Below, piece by piece: positions 13,882 to 14,571 of a DNA stretch of 14,571 nt. Both the position numbers and the translations under genes were made by a program. The stretch is from Verrucomicrobiota bacterium (GTDB lineage Bacteria > Verrucomicrobiota > Verrucomicrobiia > Limisphaerales > UBA1412): positions 1 to 14,571 of the forward strand of contig JAFZAR010000378.1 of assembly GCA_017557085.1 (NCBI GenBank), written 5' to 3'. Positions within the stretch are counted from its first letter, which is position 1; each line of letters begins with the position of its first letter. Below the pieces are notes generated by a model. It was not told where the DNA came from. It searched no databases and worked only from the letters and a program-made list of their open reading frames with translations.

Positions 13882-14571
13882 CTATTCTATGACAGAAAGA
13901 TAGTAATGACTTCCTATCGAAACCGGGTTCACTTCATACGGTGAAGTTACTCCCATTACAGGCACCCAGTTTTGCAGATCATCACTCTCATAAAGATTAC
14001 CAGTAAAGTTCAGGATCAAACGACCTTCTTCAACAATGTATTCCAAAATCGGTATTGGGGGCTCAGAAGCGACTACTTTCACCATGGCCGCATTACTTGT
14101 CACAGTTCCCTCTGAGTTGCTAACCTGCAAAGTGTAGCTTCCCGAATCGTTTACAGACACATTTACAAGCTTTAATTGGGCATCCGTCTCACCGGGTAAA
14201 GCAATACCATCTTTATACCACTGATAGCTTAACGGTAACGTTCCCATTACAGTAGTGATCAAAGTCAAACTCCTTCCCTCTTTTATAACATAATCAGCTA
14301 ACGGAGAAATTGTTGGGGCTCCTGTTTGCCAGATAACTCCATAAAACTGAAATTCGGCCAACTGCACCATTGTTATACTGGAATCCTTCAAAGTTGGGAA
14401 GATAACCTTGTAAGACAGATAGGGCGAATCATTCTGAAAACTCATGATGCCACTTCTCGTATAACGGTCTGATGGTAAGCTTATTTCACCTGTTGCGATC
14501 AAATTCCAGTTTTCCGCTGTACCAGTACTACCATCCTTACTTTGGATAGCTTCATTCGTGCCATAGATCGC
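13882..14571 (-). CDS. C-terminal part of a secreted discoidin-like/Ig-like protein (5' end outside window)
   Basis: The frame is open from the right edge to a TAG at 13882-13884, giving 229 residues of a longer protein. The first ~90 residues ('NWNLIATGEISLPSDRY' ... 'YLSYKVIFPTLKDSS' ... 'MVQLAEFQFYG') resemble the end of discoidin/F5-8 type C-like domains common in surface proteins of this bacterial group. One Ig-like domain follows ('PTISPLADYVIKEGRSLTL' ... 'YQWYKDGIALPGE' ... 'NDSGSYTLQVSNSEGTVTS'), then a ~55-residue C-terminal module 'LILNFTGNLYESDDLQNWV' ending 'HYYLSVIE'. The same module ends the large SUMF1-Ig protein. The protein is presumably exported, but its signal peptide is outside the window. 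The ligand and role are unknown. rnhB starts 5 nt after the stop. Confidence 0.82.
   Translation of the reverse strand, partial: AIYGTNEAIQSKDGSTGTAENWNLIATGEISLPSDRYTRSGIMSFQNDSPYLSYKVIFPTLKDSSITMVQLAEFQFYGVIWQTGAPTISPLADYVIKEGRSLTLITTVMGTLPLSYQWYKDGIALPGETDAQLKLVNVSVNDSGSYTLQVSNSEGTVTSNAAMVKVVASEPPIPILEYIVEEGRLILNFTGNLYESDDLQNWVPVMGVTSPYEVNPVSIGSHYYLSVIE

Noticed and set aside
1..14571. CRISPR arrays, tRNA or rRNA genes, insertion sequences, integrases, phage genes
   Set aside because: I saw no direct-repeat arrays, cloverleaf sequences, transposase motifs or terminal inverted repeats.

Overview
The window (14.6 kb) looks like chromosomal DNA from the Planctomycetes-Verrucomicrobia-Chlamydiae group, most likely a lentisphaeral, kiritimatielloid or verrucomicrobial bacterium. 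This is inference from gene style: large secreted proteins built from Ig-like units ('YQWYKDG...DAGxYxVxVSNxAGxVTS'), SUMF1/FGE-type domains, a short C-terminal 'ESxDLxNW' module, and mostly Shine-Dalgarno-less starts. No marker gene fixes the lineage. Base composition drops from clearly GC-rich at the left edge (rsmI) to AT-richer on the right.

Layout. Positions 1-1239 (+): the end of a DUF3298/RsiV-like protein gene overlapping rsmI (16S rRNA 2'-O-methyltransferase). A bidirectional hairpin terminator (1240-1280) separates rsmI from a convergent Sel1-repeat lipoprotein gene (1287-2597, -). Positions 2598-3074 have no protein gene. They hold a strong minus-strand sigma70-type promoter followed by an apparent ~105-nt RNA with its own terminator and a perfect anti-Shine-Dalgarno octamer, then a plus-strand promoter with a 20-nt inverted repeat at its -35 box. 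Positions 3075-9376 (+) are an L-rhamnose operon: an unrecognised secreted protein, rhaA (isomerase), rhaT (H+ symporter with an unusual helical tail) and rhaB (rhamnulokinase). It is closed by a bidirectional terminator at 9395-9424. Positions 9447-12586 (-) encode a large secreted protein with two SUMF1 domains, each apparently inserted inside an Ig-like domain; the reading frame is broken once, near 12236. Positions 12662-13876 (-) carry rnhB (RNase HII) and yraN (UPF0102). The right edge (13882-14571, -) is the 3' end of another secreted discoidin-like/Ig protein gene.

How the genes work together. RhaT would import L-rhamnose, RhaA isomerises it to L-rhamnulose and RhaB phosphorylates it to L-rhamnulose-1-phosphate. 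The aldolase (RhaD), a mutarotase and a dedicated regulator are not in the window. The exported protein leading the operon is a candidate for acting on rhamnose-containing glycans outside the cytoplasm, but I recognise no known family in it. The most interesting items are the possible sRNA or leader RNA at 2660-2767, the SUMF1-inside-Ig architecture, the RhaT tail, and the orphan secreted protein.
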